The position numbers and the translations under genes are program-made. From Dyella_B sp035277725 (GTDB lineage Bacteria; Pseudomonadota; Gammaproteobacteria; Xanthomonadales; Rhodanobacteraceae): a DNA stretch of 64,000 nt. This document shows, piece by piece, positions 8,263-16,631 of this stretch. Below the pieces are notes generated by a model that did not search any database, was not told where the DNA came from, and saw only the letters and a program-made list of their open reading frames with translations. Location of the stretch: contig NZ_DATEJY010000053.1 in assembly GCF_035277725.1 (NCBI RefSeq), positions 7,752-71,751 of the forward strand. Reading direction: 5' to 3'. The first letter of the stretch is position 1; every line of letters starts with the position of its first letter.

Positions 8263-10862
8263 GCGGCGAGCAGCAATTGCATCATCATGGCCCGCAATCG
8301 CGCGGGCGACAGCGGCAGGTTCGCCGTGTGCACGCCGGCCTGCCGCAATACCTCGCGCAGGCTGGCTTCTTCCTTGCCAAGCAAGGCGATGATCGGCGGC
8401 CCATCGGGTTTCATCAACGCCAGGATGGGTTCCCACTGGCCATCTACCAGAATCAGGTCGGGCGTTGGCGATGACGATGCAAGCGCTTCATCGGCCTTTG
8501 CCCATTCAAAAACCTGGCAATCCCAAGAGCGCAGCATCGCCGCTGTTTTCAATCGTAGATGGGCGTTCTCTTGAATCAACCAGATCACCCGGTTTTTCAA
8601 TAGCGAATCGTTGCCATCATCCTCGCCCGCGGGAGTCGCAGGCTGAGGTGGCTGCGCCAACGGCACCGTAATGCCGAACACACTGCCTCGACCTGGCCAT
8701 GAGCGCACGAGCAACGGATGATCGAGCAGATGCGAAATACGCTCGACGATGGAAAGCCCAAGTCCCGCACTACGCTCATCCGCATCCACCGCGGTATCCA
8801 GCCGCCGAAACTCCTGGAAAATAAGCTTAAGCCGATCTTCCGGAATGCCGATGCCGGTATCCCATACCTCGATGCGTATCGCTCGCCCGATGCGGCGGCA
8901 GCCAAGCAGAATGCGTCCCTTTGGCGTGTAGTGCAGCGCATTGGAAAGAAAATTCTGCACCGCCCGCTGCAGCAGCGCCGGATTGCTGCGTATCCAGACT
9001 GATGTGTTGGCGAAGGCAAGCTGCAGACCTTTCGCCTGCGCCATGATGCCGAACTGGCCGGCCAGCTCCTGCAGCAACGGCGACAACGCGAATACCTTCA
9101 CATCCGGCGTGATGGCACCCGCATCCAGCCGCGCCAGGTCGAGCATGCTGGTGAGCTGACTGTCCAAGGCTTGCAGCGAACGCTCGATGCGTTCGATCAC
9201 GCCGGCGTCCACCGCGCTGGATTGTTTCAAGGCGCCCGCAAACAGCCGCGCGGCATTCAAAGGCTGCAGCAGATCGTGCACGGCGGCGGCGACGTAGCGC
9301 GTCTTGTTGCGATTGGCCCGTTCCGCTTCCGCCTTGGCGGCGCGCAGATCCTGCGTGCTGGTTTCGATGCGATGTTCAAGCGTATGCGTCAGCGTGCGCA
9401 GTTCGCGCGCCGCCTCTTTATACAAGGCAATGTCCGCATAGCTGGTAACGAAGCCGCCACCCGGCAACGGCCGGCCGCGGATTTCCAGCAGTACGCCATC
9501 GGGGCGCTCGCGTTCGACCATATGCGGGCTGCCCTGGCGCAAGTAGTTCAGGCGGCGCTGGATAGCTTCGTCGATATCGCCGGGGCCGAGCAAACCGCGT
9601 CCGGCGTTGTAGCGAAACAATTCTTCTACGGAACGCCCCGGCTGTAATAGCGATGCCGGATAGCCGAACAATTCGGCATAGCGCGCATTCCAGGCCACCA
9701 GGCGCAGTTGTGCATCGATCACGCTGACGCCTTGCGGCAGGCGTTCCAGCACGCCGGGCTGTCCGGCCATGGCTTGCAACGCGGCGTGCACCAGGCTGTC
9801 TTCCTCCGAACGCAGCGCGCTGGCGTAGTGCGAAATCAACCGCTCCAGATCGCGACGGCTGCGCTGGTGCAGCTGCGCGGCACGTACACGTTGCTGCAGG
9901 AACAGCGCAAGCAGGATCGCCGCCAGCCAAATGCTCAGCGTAAGGATGGCGGTGCGATAGGCGGCGACGGTGGCCGGATGTGCATCGCGCAACAGATGCA
10001 GGGTCCATTGCTGCGAAGGAAGCGGCATGGATTGCCAGACAGCATCATGCGGTATGCCGGGTTGATCGACATGCACCAGCTGGCCGCCGGAGGCAAGCGC
10101 AGACAAGGTGCGCAGTGAGGCGGGCGGCAACAGACTGTTGCCATATTGGCGGGTGCGCGCGAGCGTGGATTCTACATGGGGGCCAAGCGACGTCAGCGGC
10201 CGATAGATCCACGCAGGCTGATTGCTGAGAAACACCACCTCGTTCGCATCGCTCAACAGCACGGTATCGCCGCTGCTTACCCATTCCTTTTCCAGCGTAT
10301 CGAGCGGAATCTTGATCACGATGACGCCGATGCGCTGGCCTTGATCGTCATGCAGTGCTTCGGAAATGAAATAGCCGGGAAGGTTGGTGGAAATACCGAT
10401 GCCGTAGAACTTGCCTACGTCCTGCTGCATCGCCTGCTGGAAATAAGGGCGAAACGCATAGTTGAGGCCTACGTTGCTGGACGGCTCCTTCCAGTTGCTG
10501 GCTGCAATGGCTACGCCATGGCGATTGATCAGGGTGAGTGTGGAAACATGCGTGGCGCCGTTGGCGCGTGTCAGTTTGCGATTGAGTGCATTGACGTTGA
10601 TCGAAGCTGGTTCCGACAGCGCATCGCGCAATTCCGGATCGAGTGCCAAGACGGTTGGCAGTACGCGATAGCGGTCCACCAGGCGTTGCAAGGCGAGAGC
10701 GCGAATTTGCAGCTGGTTTAGTGCTTGCCCGGAAAGTTGTGCCAGGGCGTGTTGTTTCGTGTACCAGGCGGCGGCCCAGGTGCTGCCGGCGATGGCCACG
10801 ATGAGTGCGGCGAATGCGGCGATTTTCAGTGTTCTGGATGGAAGCCTTGGCATGGCGTACAT
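8259..10862 (-). CDS. Hybrid sensor histidine kinase (Cache-PAS-HisKA-HATPase-receiver)
   Basis: About 867 residues. An N-terminal membrane helix (LKIAAFAALIVAIAGSTWAAAW) is followed by a double-Cache-like periplasmic sensor (about 40-290; segments GVAIAASNWKEP and FRPYFQQAM) and a second membrane helix (LSIWLAAILLALFL). A PAS domain (VIDAQLRLVAWNARYAELFG), a coiled linker, HisKA with His529 in AAAVHDLLQPLNAARL, and an HATPase with GTGIGIPEDRL-like and AGLGLSIVERI motifs come next. The C-terminal receiver keeps an Asp in LILVDGQW but is short. Domain order resembles the NahK/ErcS' orphan hybrid kinases. The start is uncertain: ATGs at 10862 and 10853 are both possible. The sensed ligand is unknown; Cache domains often bind small organic acids or sugars. 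Confidence 0.85.
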   Translation of the reverse strand: MYAMPRLPSRTLKIAAFAALIVAIAGSTWAAAWYTKQHALAQLSGQALNQLQIRALALQRLVDRYRVLPTVLALDPELRDALSEPASINVNALNRKLTRANGATHVSTLTLINRHGVAIAASNWKEPSSNVGLNYAFRPYFQQAMQQDVGKFYGIGISTNLPGYFISEALHDDQGQRIGVIVIKIPLDTLEKEWVSSGDTVLLSDANEVVFLSNQPAWIYRPLTSLGPHVESTLARTRQYGNSLLPPASLRTLSALASGGQLVHVDQPGIPHDAVWQSMPLPSQQWTLHLLRDAHPATVAAYRTAILTLSIWLAAILLALFLQQRVRAAQLHQRSRRDLERLISHYASALRSEEDSLVHAALQAMAGQPGVLERLPQGVSVIDAQLRLVAWNARYAELFGYPASLLQPGRSVEELFRYNAGRGLLGPGDIDEAIQRRLNYLRQGSPHMVERERPDGVLLEIRGRPLPGGGFVTSYADIALYKEAARELRTLTHTLEHRIETSTQDLRAAKAEAERANRNKTRYVAAAVHDLLQPLNAARLFAGALKQSSAVDAGVIERIERSLQALDSQLTSMLDLARLDAGAITPDVKVFALSPLLQELAGQFGIMAQAKGLQLAFANTSVWIRSNPALLQRAVQNFLSNALHYTPKGRILLGCRRIGRAIRIEVWDTGIGIPEDRLKLIFQEFRRLDTAVDADERSAGLGLSIVERISHLLDHPLLVRSWPGRGSVFGITVPLAQPPQPATPAGEDDGNDSLLKNRVIWLIQENAHLRLKTAAMLRSWDCQVFEWAKADEALASSSPTPDLILVDGQWEPILALMKPDGPPIIALLGKEEASLREVLRQAGVHTANLPLSPARLRAMMMQLLLAA

Positions 10863-10885
10863 GCTAATCGCAATCGAGGGCAGCC

Positions 10886-10960
10886 GTAGGTTGGGGTGCG
10901 AACCCCAACATCGCCATGTCGATGGGCGCCGGAGTGTTGGGGTTCGCACCCCAACCTGCG
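10886..10960. repeat. REP-like palindrome pair, type B
   Basis: GTAGGTTGGGGTGCGAACCC and GTTGGGGTTCGCACCCCAACC flank a 30-base spacer. It lies between the divergent kinase and porin genes, just upstream of the kinase start. Confidence 0.85.
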
Positions 10961-11099
10961 ATCTAGCCGGAAAGTACTAGTCGCATGGTGTTATTCAATA
11001 CCCCACGCACCAGCGGCATGCTGTTCCCCGGGGACAACCAACAACACGCCGACGGCGCAGGACCCTCGGCACGACGCACTTTTACGGGGAGAGCTGCAT

Positions 11100-12482
11100 A
11101 TGCCGAAAACGAGGCAAACCATCAGCACATTGGCGATCGCTTGCGCCTTGGCATCGTCGCCGTCCTGGGCCGGCACCGAATCGGGTACGGCCGACAGCCT
11201 GACGATGTATGGCATCACGCTGTACGGCACCGTCGATATCGGTGTGTCCTACCAAAGCCATGGCAGTGCCTTCAGCGATGCGGCGGCCACCAACGTCAAC
11301 AATTTCCTGATCAAGGCCAGCAACAAGCCGAACACCTCGCTCGCCTCCAACGGCATGAGCATTTCCACCATCGGCATCAAGGGGCGTGAGCCCCTGGGTG
11401 AGGGGTGGTGGGGTATTTTCCAGTTTGATACCGGCTTTTTGCCGGCCTCAATGACATTGATCGATGGTCCGCGCTCGCTGGCGGTCAACAACGGCGTGCC
11501 ACTGGCACAGCAGAAATCGTGGGGCGATTCGTCGCGCGCCGGCCAGTATTTGAACGGCCGCGCTTTTGTCGGGGTGGAATCGCCTGGCTACGGTACGCTC
11601 ACCTTCGGCCGCCAGAGCACGCTGCTTAATGACGAAGTGTGCAAATACGATCCGCTGAGCTGCTCGCTGGCTTTTTCGTACGTCGGCTTTTTCGGGTCCA
11701 CGGCGGGCACGGGCGATACGCAAGATCGCGCGCTCGACGGCACGCTGAAATACGTGGTGACGAACGGCATTTTCCACGGCGGCGCGATGTATCAATTCGG
11801 CAACGCGAGGAGGCTTTCCAGTTCGCGCGGTACAGCATATCAGGTGGATTTGGGCATCACCGAAGGGCCGTGGTCGGTGAATGCCGTGCTGGCGCACAAG
11901 AACGATGCGCTTTTGTTCGGCACGCTCAGTGCGGCACAGGTGGCGGCGTTATATGCGCCGGGTTCGTCCACCTACGGTCTGCCGGTCGACAAAACGCTGG
12001 CAGGCACGGTGTCGGACAACACTTCTTACATGGCGTTGGGTGAATACAACGCGGGCCGTGCCAAATTTTTCAGTGCCTACGAGCATATCCGCTACGTCAA
12101 TCCGTCTTCGCCGTTGTCGGTCGGCAGCCAGACCATCGGCGGCTACTTCGTGGTGCCGAACAACAGTGCCTTTCCGCGGCCGAAGATCCTGGAAGTGGCC
12201 TGGGTGGGCATGCGCTATGCGCTGACGCCCTCGCTGGATGCTTTCGCGGCGTATTACCGGGCGATGCAAAGCAGCTACGCGAAAGTAAGTTGCTCCAATA
12301 GCAGTTCGGGATTGTGCAGTGGCCATTACGACGCCTTGTCGTTGGTGCTTGACCAGCGCTTTGGGCGGCATTTCGACGTGTATGGCGGCGTGCAATGGTC
12401 GAAGGTTTACGACGGTATGGCTAATGGATATTTGCAGCGTGCGTCGTTTGATCCGACGGTAGGTGTGAGGATTGTGTTTTAA
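11100..12482 (+). CDS. Gram-negative general porin (OmpC/Porin_4-like)
   Basis: 460 residues. The start at 11100 has a GGGGAGAG ribosome-binding site and a signal peptide (ISTLAIACALASSPSWAG). The mature protein opens with SLTMYGITLYGTVDIGVSY, the first strand of the general bacterial porin family, carries a loop-3-like segment, and ends in VGVRIVF with the C-terminal Phe needed for barrel assembly. It would form a trimeric diffusion channel in the outer membrane. It stands next to a likely inner-membrane symporter, so the two probably form one uptake route for a small sugar or acid; the substrate is not visible. Confidence 0.88.
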   Translation: MPKTRQTISTLAIACALASSPSWAGTESGTADSLTMYGITLYGTVDIGVSYQSHGSAFSDAAATNVNNFLIKASNKPNTSLASNGMSISTIGIKGREPLGEGWWGIFQFDTGFLPASMTLIDGPRSLAVNNGVPLAQQKSWGDSSRAGQYLNGRAFVGVESPGYGTLTFGRQSTLLNDEVCKYDPLSCSLAFSYVGFFGSTAGTGDTQDRALDGTLKYVVTNGIFHGGAMYQFGNARRLSSSRGTAYQVDLGITEGPWSVNAVLAHKNDALLFGTLSAAQVAALYAPGSSTYGLPVDKTLAGTVSDNTSYMALGEYNAGRAKFFSAYEHIRYVNPSSPLSVGSQTIGGYFVVPNNSAFPRPKILEVAWVGMRYALTPSLDAFAAYYRAMQSSYAKVSCSNSSSGLCSGHYDALSLVLDQRFGRHFDVYGGVQWSKVYDGMANGYLQRASFDPTVGVRIVF

Positions 12483-12503
12483 CGGCAAGTCCACCTCCTG
12501 TGG

Positions 12504-12533
12504 CCGTCATTCCCGCTTGCACGGGAATGACGG
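12504..12533. repeat. Single type C-like hairpin
   Basis: CGTCATTCCCG, a short loop, then CGGGAATGACGG forms a compact hairpin 21 bases after the porin stop codon. It is a half-unit of the type C family and may also serve as a transcription stop or RNA stabiliser for porin mRNA. Confidence 0.7.
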
Positions 12534-12571
12534 CCAGGGAGAGGTATCAGCAAATCAGCAGGAAAATTTCC

Positions 12572-13843
12572 ATGGTTTCCACACCAGACATCAACATCGC
12601 CCGCGCACGCAACACTGTGATCGCCGCCTTCCTCGGCTGGACATTGGACGCGTTCGATTTCTTCATCCTGATCTTCACCTTCGATGAAGTCGCCAAGACG
12701 TTCGGCGTCAGCATCACCAGCATCACGTTAGCTATCACCCTTACGTTAGCTTCGCGCGCGGTCGGCGCTTTCTTCTTCGGACGGGTGGCTGACCGCTACG
12801 GTCGCAAGCCAACGTTGATGCTGGTGATCGTGCTCTACTCGCTGTTCGAATTCGTCAGCGGCCTGGCATGGTCATACGTGTCGTTCCTGGTGATCCGCAC
12901 TTTGTTCGGCATTGCCATGGGCGGCGAGTGGGGCGTGGGCAGTTCGCTGGTAATGGAGACGATTCCGGCACGCTGGCGTGGCTGGGTGTCGGGCTTGTTG
13001 CAGGCGGGTTATCCGGCGGGCTATTTCCTGGCGACGCTGCTGTTCGGGCTTTGCTATGCCACGCTGGGTTGGCGCGGCATGTTTTTCGTGGGCGCGGCGC
13101 CGGCGTTGCTGGTGTTTTTCATCAACGCGAAGATTCATGAAAGCCCGGCGTTCGAGGTGATGCAGAAGAAGCCGAAGAGCTCGTTGCTGCAGATCGTGAA
13201 GGCCAATGCCAAGCTGACCGTCTACGCCATTGCGATGATGACCGCGTTCAACTTCTTCTCGCATGGCACGCAGGATATTTATCCCAAGCTGTTCCTTGGC
13301 AAGCAGTTGGGACTGCAGCATGCAACGCTCACCAACATCGTGCTGGTGTACAACGTTGCCGCGATTTTGGGTGGATTGTTCTTCGGCATGCTGAGCCAGA
13401 AAATCGGCCGTCGCAATGCGATCATCCTGGCTTGCGTGCTGGCGTTGATTGCCGTGTATCCGTGGTCGCACAGCCGCGACGTGTACATGCTGTGCGCGGC
13501 GGCGTTCGCGATGCAGTTCGGTGTGCAGGGTGCGTGGGGCGTGGTGCCGGCGCATCTCAATGAATTGTCGCCGGCGGAAATTCGCGGCACGTTTCCGGGG
13601 TTCGTTTATCAGCTGGGTAATTGCCTGGCAGCCATCAATCCGGTGCTGCAGGCGGAAATCGCGCAGCGGCATGGGCAGGATTACGGTTACGCGTTGCTGC
13701 TGGTCGCCGGCAGCGTTGCCGTGGCGCTGATTCTGTTGATGGTGTTCGGGCCGGAAGCGCGGGGTGTGGCGATGGCGAGTTCGACACCCTCTTCAGCAAA
13801 GGGAGAGGGTTGGGTTGAAGCCGCAACCTCGTCAAGAAGCTGA
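12572..13843 (+). CDS. MFS transporter, SHS-type (sialate/lactate symporter-like)
   Basis: 423 residues with 12 predicted membrane helices. It starts at 12572 behind CAGGAAAATTTCC. The first helix carries GWTLDAFDFFILIFTFDEVA, the signature of the SHS/AAHS-like proton symporters (NanT, Jen1), and the loop between helices 2 and 3 has the MFS motif GRVADRYGRKPT. Family members import lactate, sialic acid or related carboxylates with protons. Here the gene follows a porin in the same direction, so co-transcription is likely. The substrate could be a sugar acid such as a uronate, but that is inference. Confidence 0.82.
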   Translation: MVSTPDINIARARNTVIAAFLGWTLDAFDFFILIFTFDEVAKTFGVSITSITLAITLTLASRAVGAFFFGRVADRYGRKPTLMLVIVLYSLFEFVSGLAWSYVSFLVIRTLFGIAMGGEWGVGSSLVMETIPARWRGWVSGLLQAGYPAGYFLATLLFGLCYATLGWRGMFFVGAAPALLVFFINAKIHESPAFEVMQKKPKSSLLQIVKANAKLTVYAIAMMTAFNFFSHGTQDIYPKLFLGKQLGLQHATLTNIVLVYNVAAILGGLFFGMLSQKIGRRNAIILACVLALIAVYPWSHSRDVYMLCAAAFAMQFGVQGAWGVVPAHLNELSPAEIRGTFPGFVYQLGNCLAAINPVLQAEIAQRHGQDYGYALLLVAGSVAVALILLMVFGPEARGVAMASSTPSSAKGEGWVEAATSSRS

Positions 13844-13846
13844 TAC

Positions 13847-13910
13847 GTCGGCTGGGATGAAATCCCGGCTTTTACCAAGATGGCGATGCTGGGATTTCAT
13901 CCCAGCCTAC
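13847..13910. repeat. REP-like palindrome pair, type A
   Basis: GGCTGGGATGAAATCCCGGC and GCTGGGATTTCATCCCAGCC flank a spacer of about 18 bases, four bases after the transporter stop codon. Confidence 0.82.
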
Positions 13911-13934
13911 AAACCATAGCGCTGACGTTTCAAC

Positions 13935-13960
13935 GGTTGGGGCGCAAGCCCCAACCTGCG
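13935..13960. repeat. Compact type B hairpin at a convergent gene end
   Basis: GGTTGGGGCGCAAGCCCCAACC forms one hairpin that ends immediately before the xylR stop codon. It resembles the compact type B unit at 8235-8262 and sits at another convergent gene end. Confidence 0.75.
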
Positions 13961-15145
13961 TCAATGCGTCCGCGCACCCTCGCGCACGTTCTCCATGTAT
14001 TGCCGCGGTGTGCAATTGAATTCGCGCCGGAACACCGCGTACATGTACTGCAATGACGTAAAGCCACTGCGCACGGCTACTTCGCTCAACGGAATGGATG
14101 GGTCGTTGAGCATGTGCCGCGCCATCTCCAGCTTGTGCTCCAGAATGGTCTGGTGCACCGACTGCTTCAGCTCGCGCTTGAAGTGTTCCTCCAGCAGCGT
14201 GCGCGAGATGCCGACGTAATCGGCCACCTGTTCGGTCTTTATCCCTAAGCACGCGTACTGGCGTATGTAATGCTTGGCGCGCATCACATACGCGCTCTTC
14301 AACGGTTGATGCAAGCTGGTGGCCTGCACGTTGATGCCGACCGGCGGCACCAGCACGCGCGTCGTGGAGCAGTCACCGCCGTGCAACATTTGATGCAGCA
14401 CTTGCGCGGCCATGCGGCCCATTTCTTCCGCGCCCTGGATCACTGACGTCAGCGGAATGCGGCAGAGCAATTGCGCGATCGGATCGTTGTCGATGCCGAC
14501 GATGGCGATCTGCTCGGGAATCGGCACGTCCGCGACGATGCAGGCTTGCAATAAATGCCGGGCGCGTGCGTCGGTGGTGGCGATGATGCCGATCGGCTTG
14601 GGCAGCGAGCGCACCCATTCCACCATTTCTTCCTGCGCACGGCCCCAGCCGCCCGCGCTGGTGGAAGATCCGCGATACACGCTGCCTTCCAGGCCATCCG
14701 CGCGCACCATCTGCATGAAAGCCAGTTCGCGCTCGTACGCCCAGCGGTTGCCGGGGCTGGGCGGCAGGCCGTAAAACGCGAAACGCTGCAGGCCTTGTTC
14801 GATCAGATGGTCGTAAGCCAGTCGAACCAGTTTGTGGTTGTCGGTGGCGACGTAAGGAATGTTGTGCGGGTATTGCGCTTCGTCCGCATAGGAACCGCCG
14901 ACAGCCACCACAGGAATAGGCATGGAGGCCAGTGCCTCGCCCACCACGGGGTCGTCGAAATCCGCAATGATGCCGTCGCCGCGCCACTGATGGATGCCCA
15001 CCGTGCGGCTGCGGAAATCCTCTTCCATGAAGAGATCCCATTTGACGCGGGTGGAGGTGAGGTATTGACCGATACCGGCAATGACCTGCCGGTCATACAC
15101 CTTGTTGGCGTTGAAAAGCAGTGCGATGCGATGTGGCTTTGTCAT
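13961..15145 (-). CDS. xylR: Xylose operon regulator XylR (AraC family with sugar-binding domain)
   Basis: 394 residues from the ATG at 15145; a TTG three codons upstream is an unlikely alternative. The N-terminal two-thirds is a LacI/GalR-like periplasmic-binding fold (HRIALLFNANKVYDRQVIAG... and AIVGIDNDPIAQLLCRIPLTSV) that binds D-xylose in E. coli XylR. The C-terminal 100 residues hold two AraC helix-turn-helix motifs (VADYVGISRTLLEEHFKREL and LSEVAVRSGFTSLQYMYAVFRREF). It is divergent from xylA across about 170 bases, the classical layout for an activator of xylAB and xylFGH in the presence of xylose. Confidence 0.92.
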   Translation of the reverse strand: MTKPHRIALLFNANKVYDRQVIAGIGQYLTSTRVKWDLFMEEDFRSRTVGIHQWRGDGIIADFDDPVVGEALASMPIPVVAVGGSYADEAQYPHNIPYVATDNHKLVRLAYDHLIEQGLQRFAFYGLPPSPGNRWAYERELAFMQMVRADGLEGSVYRGSSTSAGGWGRAQEEMVEWVRSLPKPIGIIATTDARARHLLQACIVADVPIPEQIAIVGIDNDPIAQLLCRIPLTSVIQGAEEMGRMAAQVLHQMLHGGDCSTTRVLVPPVGINVQATSLHQPLKSAYVMRAKHYIRQYACLGIKTEQVADYVGISRTLLEEHFKRELKQSVHQTILEHKLEMARHMLNDPSIPLSEVAVRSGFTSLQYMYAVFRREFNCTPRQYMENVREGARTH

Positions 15146-15254
15146 GAGCAGCAACCAGGCACGGCCACGGGTGCCGTGACAAAACGCTAACAGTTCGCAG
15201 GATCAGGCACATGACGCAACGCGACAAAGAAAAACCCAGCGCCGATGGCAGATT

Positions 15255-15266
15255 TCGCAATTGCGA
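15255..15266. promoter_or_regulatory. Candidate operator between xylR and xylA
   Basis: TCGCAATTGCGA is a perfect 12-base palindrome about 50 bases upstream of the xylA start, in the divergent xylR-xylA gap. A second AATTGC follows at about 15280. The position suits an XylR-bound or other operator. No binding motif was matched, so this is a weak call. Confidence 0.3.
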
Positions 15267-15314
15267 GGGCCAGGGTGGGAATTGCAGCATCGCCCAGGTA
15301 CACAGGAGCACCAC

Positions 15315-16628
15315 ATGAGTTACTTCAACCACATCAACCCCATCCAACAGGCCGGGGCGGCCAAGGACGCCCTGGCTTTTCGTCATTACGATCCGGCGCG
15401 CCTGGTGCTGGGCAAGCGCATGGACGAACACCTCCGTCTGGCCGTGTGCTACTGGCATAACTTTGTATGGCCGGGCGTGGACATGTTCGGCCATGGCACC
15501 TTCGGCCGCCCCTGGCACGAAGCCGGCGAGCCGATGCAGCGCGCACGCGAAAAGGCCCACGCGGCGTTCGATTTCTTCAAGCGCCTGGGCACGCCGTTCT
15601 ACACCTTCCATGACACCGACGTGGCGCCGGAAGGCAGCAGCCTGTCGGAGTACGTGAGCAATCTTTCCGCCATGGTCGACGTACTGGCCGCCAAGCAGGC
15701 CGAGACCGGCGTGAAGCTGCTGTGGGGCACCGCCAACCTGTTCAGCCATCCGCGTTATGCCGCGGGTGCGGCCAGCAACCCGCAGCCGGAAGTGTTTGCC
15801 TGCGCGGCAACTCAGGTGTTCCACGCCATGGCGGCCACGCATCGCCTGGGCGGCGCCAACTACGTGCTGTGGGGTGGCCGCGAAGGCTACGACACCTTGC
15901 TCAATACCGATCTGAAGCGCGAGCGCGAGCAGCTTGGCCGCTTCTTCAAGATGGTGGTGGAGCACAAGCACAAGATCGGCTTCAAGGGCACCATCCTGAT
16001 CGAACCCAAGCCGCAGGAGCCCACCAAGCATCAATATGACTACGACACGGCGACCGTCTACGGCTTCCTCAAGGAGTTCGGCCTGGAGCAGGAAGTGAAG
16101 GTGAACCTGGAAGCCAACCACGCCACGCTGGCCGGTCATTCCTTCCATCATGAAGTGGCCACCTCGATCGCGCTGGGCCTGTTCGGCAGCATCGACGCCA
16201 ACCGCGGCGATCCGCAGAACGGCTGGGATACCGACCAGTTCCCCAACAGCGTGGAAGAAATGACACTGGTGATCTACGAGATCCTGCGCCACGGCGGCTT
16301 CACCACCGGCGGGTTCAATTTCGACACCAAGGTGCGACGCCAGAGCAGCGATCCGGCCGATTTGTTCCATGGCCACGTCGGTGCGTTCGACACGCTGGCG
16401 ATTGCCTTGGAGCGCGCCGCCAAGATGATCGAGCGCGATGCGCTGGCCGAGTTCAAGGCCAAGCGTTACGCCGGCTGGGATGCGGCGTTCGGCAAGCAGA
16501 TTCTGGAAGGCGGTTTCTCGCTGGAATCGCTGGCCCAGGATGCGGTGAAGCGCGATCTGCGTCCCGCGCATGTTTCAGGTCAGCAGGAGCACCTGGAAAA
16601 CCTCGTCAACGCTTACATCTACAGCTGA
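15315..16628 (+). CDS. xylA: Xylose isomerase
   Basis: 437 residues, the normal length of the longer (class II) xylose isomerases. The start at 15315 has AGGAG six bases upstream. It converts D-xylose to D-xylulose in the cytoplasm with two divalent metal ions. Visible motifs include the catalytic pair His99 and Asp102 in FHDTDVAPEG, WGGREGYDTL, the metal ligands in TILIEPKPQEPTKHQYDYD and KVNLEANHATLAGHSFHHE. xylB starts three bases after its stop codon, so the two are co-translated from one message under XylR. Confidence 0.96.
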   Translation: MSYFNHINPIQQAGAAKDALAFRHYDPARLVLGKRMDEHLRLAVCYWHNFVWPGVDMFGHGTFGRPWHEAGEPMQRAREKAHAAFDFFKRLGTPFYTFHDTDVAPEGSSLSEYVSNLSAMVDVLAAKQAETGVKLLWGTANLFSHPRYAAGAASNPQPEVFACAATQVFHAMAATHRLGGANYVLWGGREGYDTLLNTDLKREREQLGRFFKMVVEHKHKIGFKGTILIEPKPQEPTKHQYDYDTATVYGFLKEFGLEQEVKVNLEANHATLAGHSFHHEVATSIALGLFGSIDANRGDPQNGWDTDQFPNSVEEMTLVIYEILRHGGFTTGGFNFDTKVRRQSSDPADLFHGHVGAFDTLAIALERAAKMIERDALAEFKAKRYAGWDAAFGKQILEGGFSLESLAQDAVKRDLRPAHVSGQQEHLENLVNAYIYS

Positions 16629-16631
16629 CGC

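Noticed and set aside
15093..16571. 492-codon minus-strand frame opposite xylA
   Set aside because: It is a mirror of a highly conserved GC-rich gene, shows no domain and has no ribosome-binding site. The same applies to the long antisense frames opposite xylG, the GH3 gene, the GH35 gene, tssC and the rhs gene.
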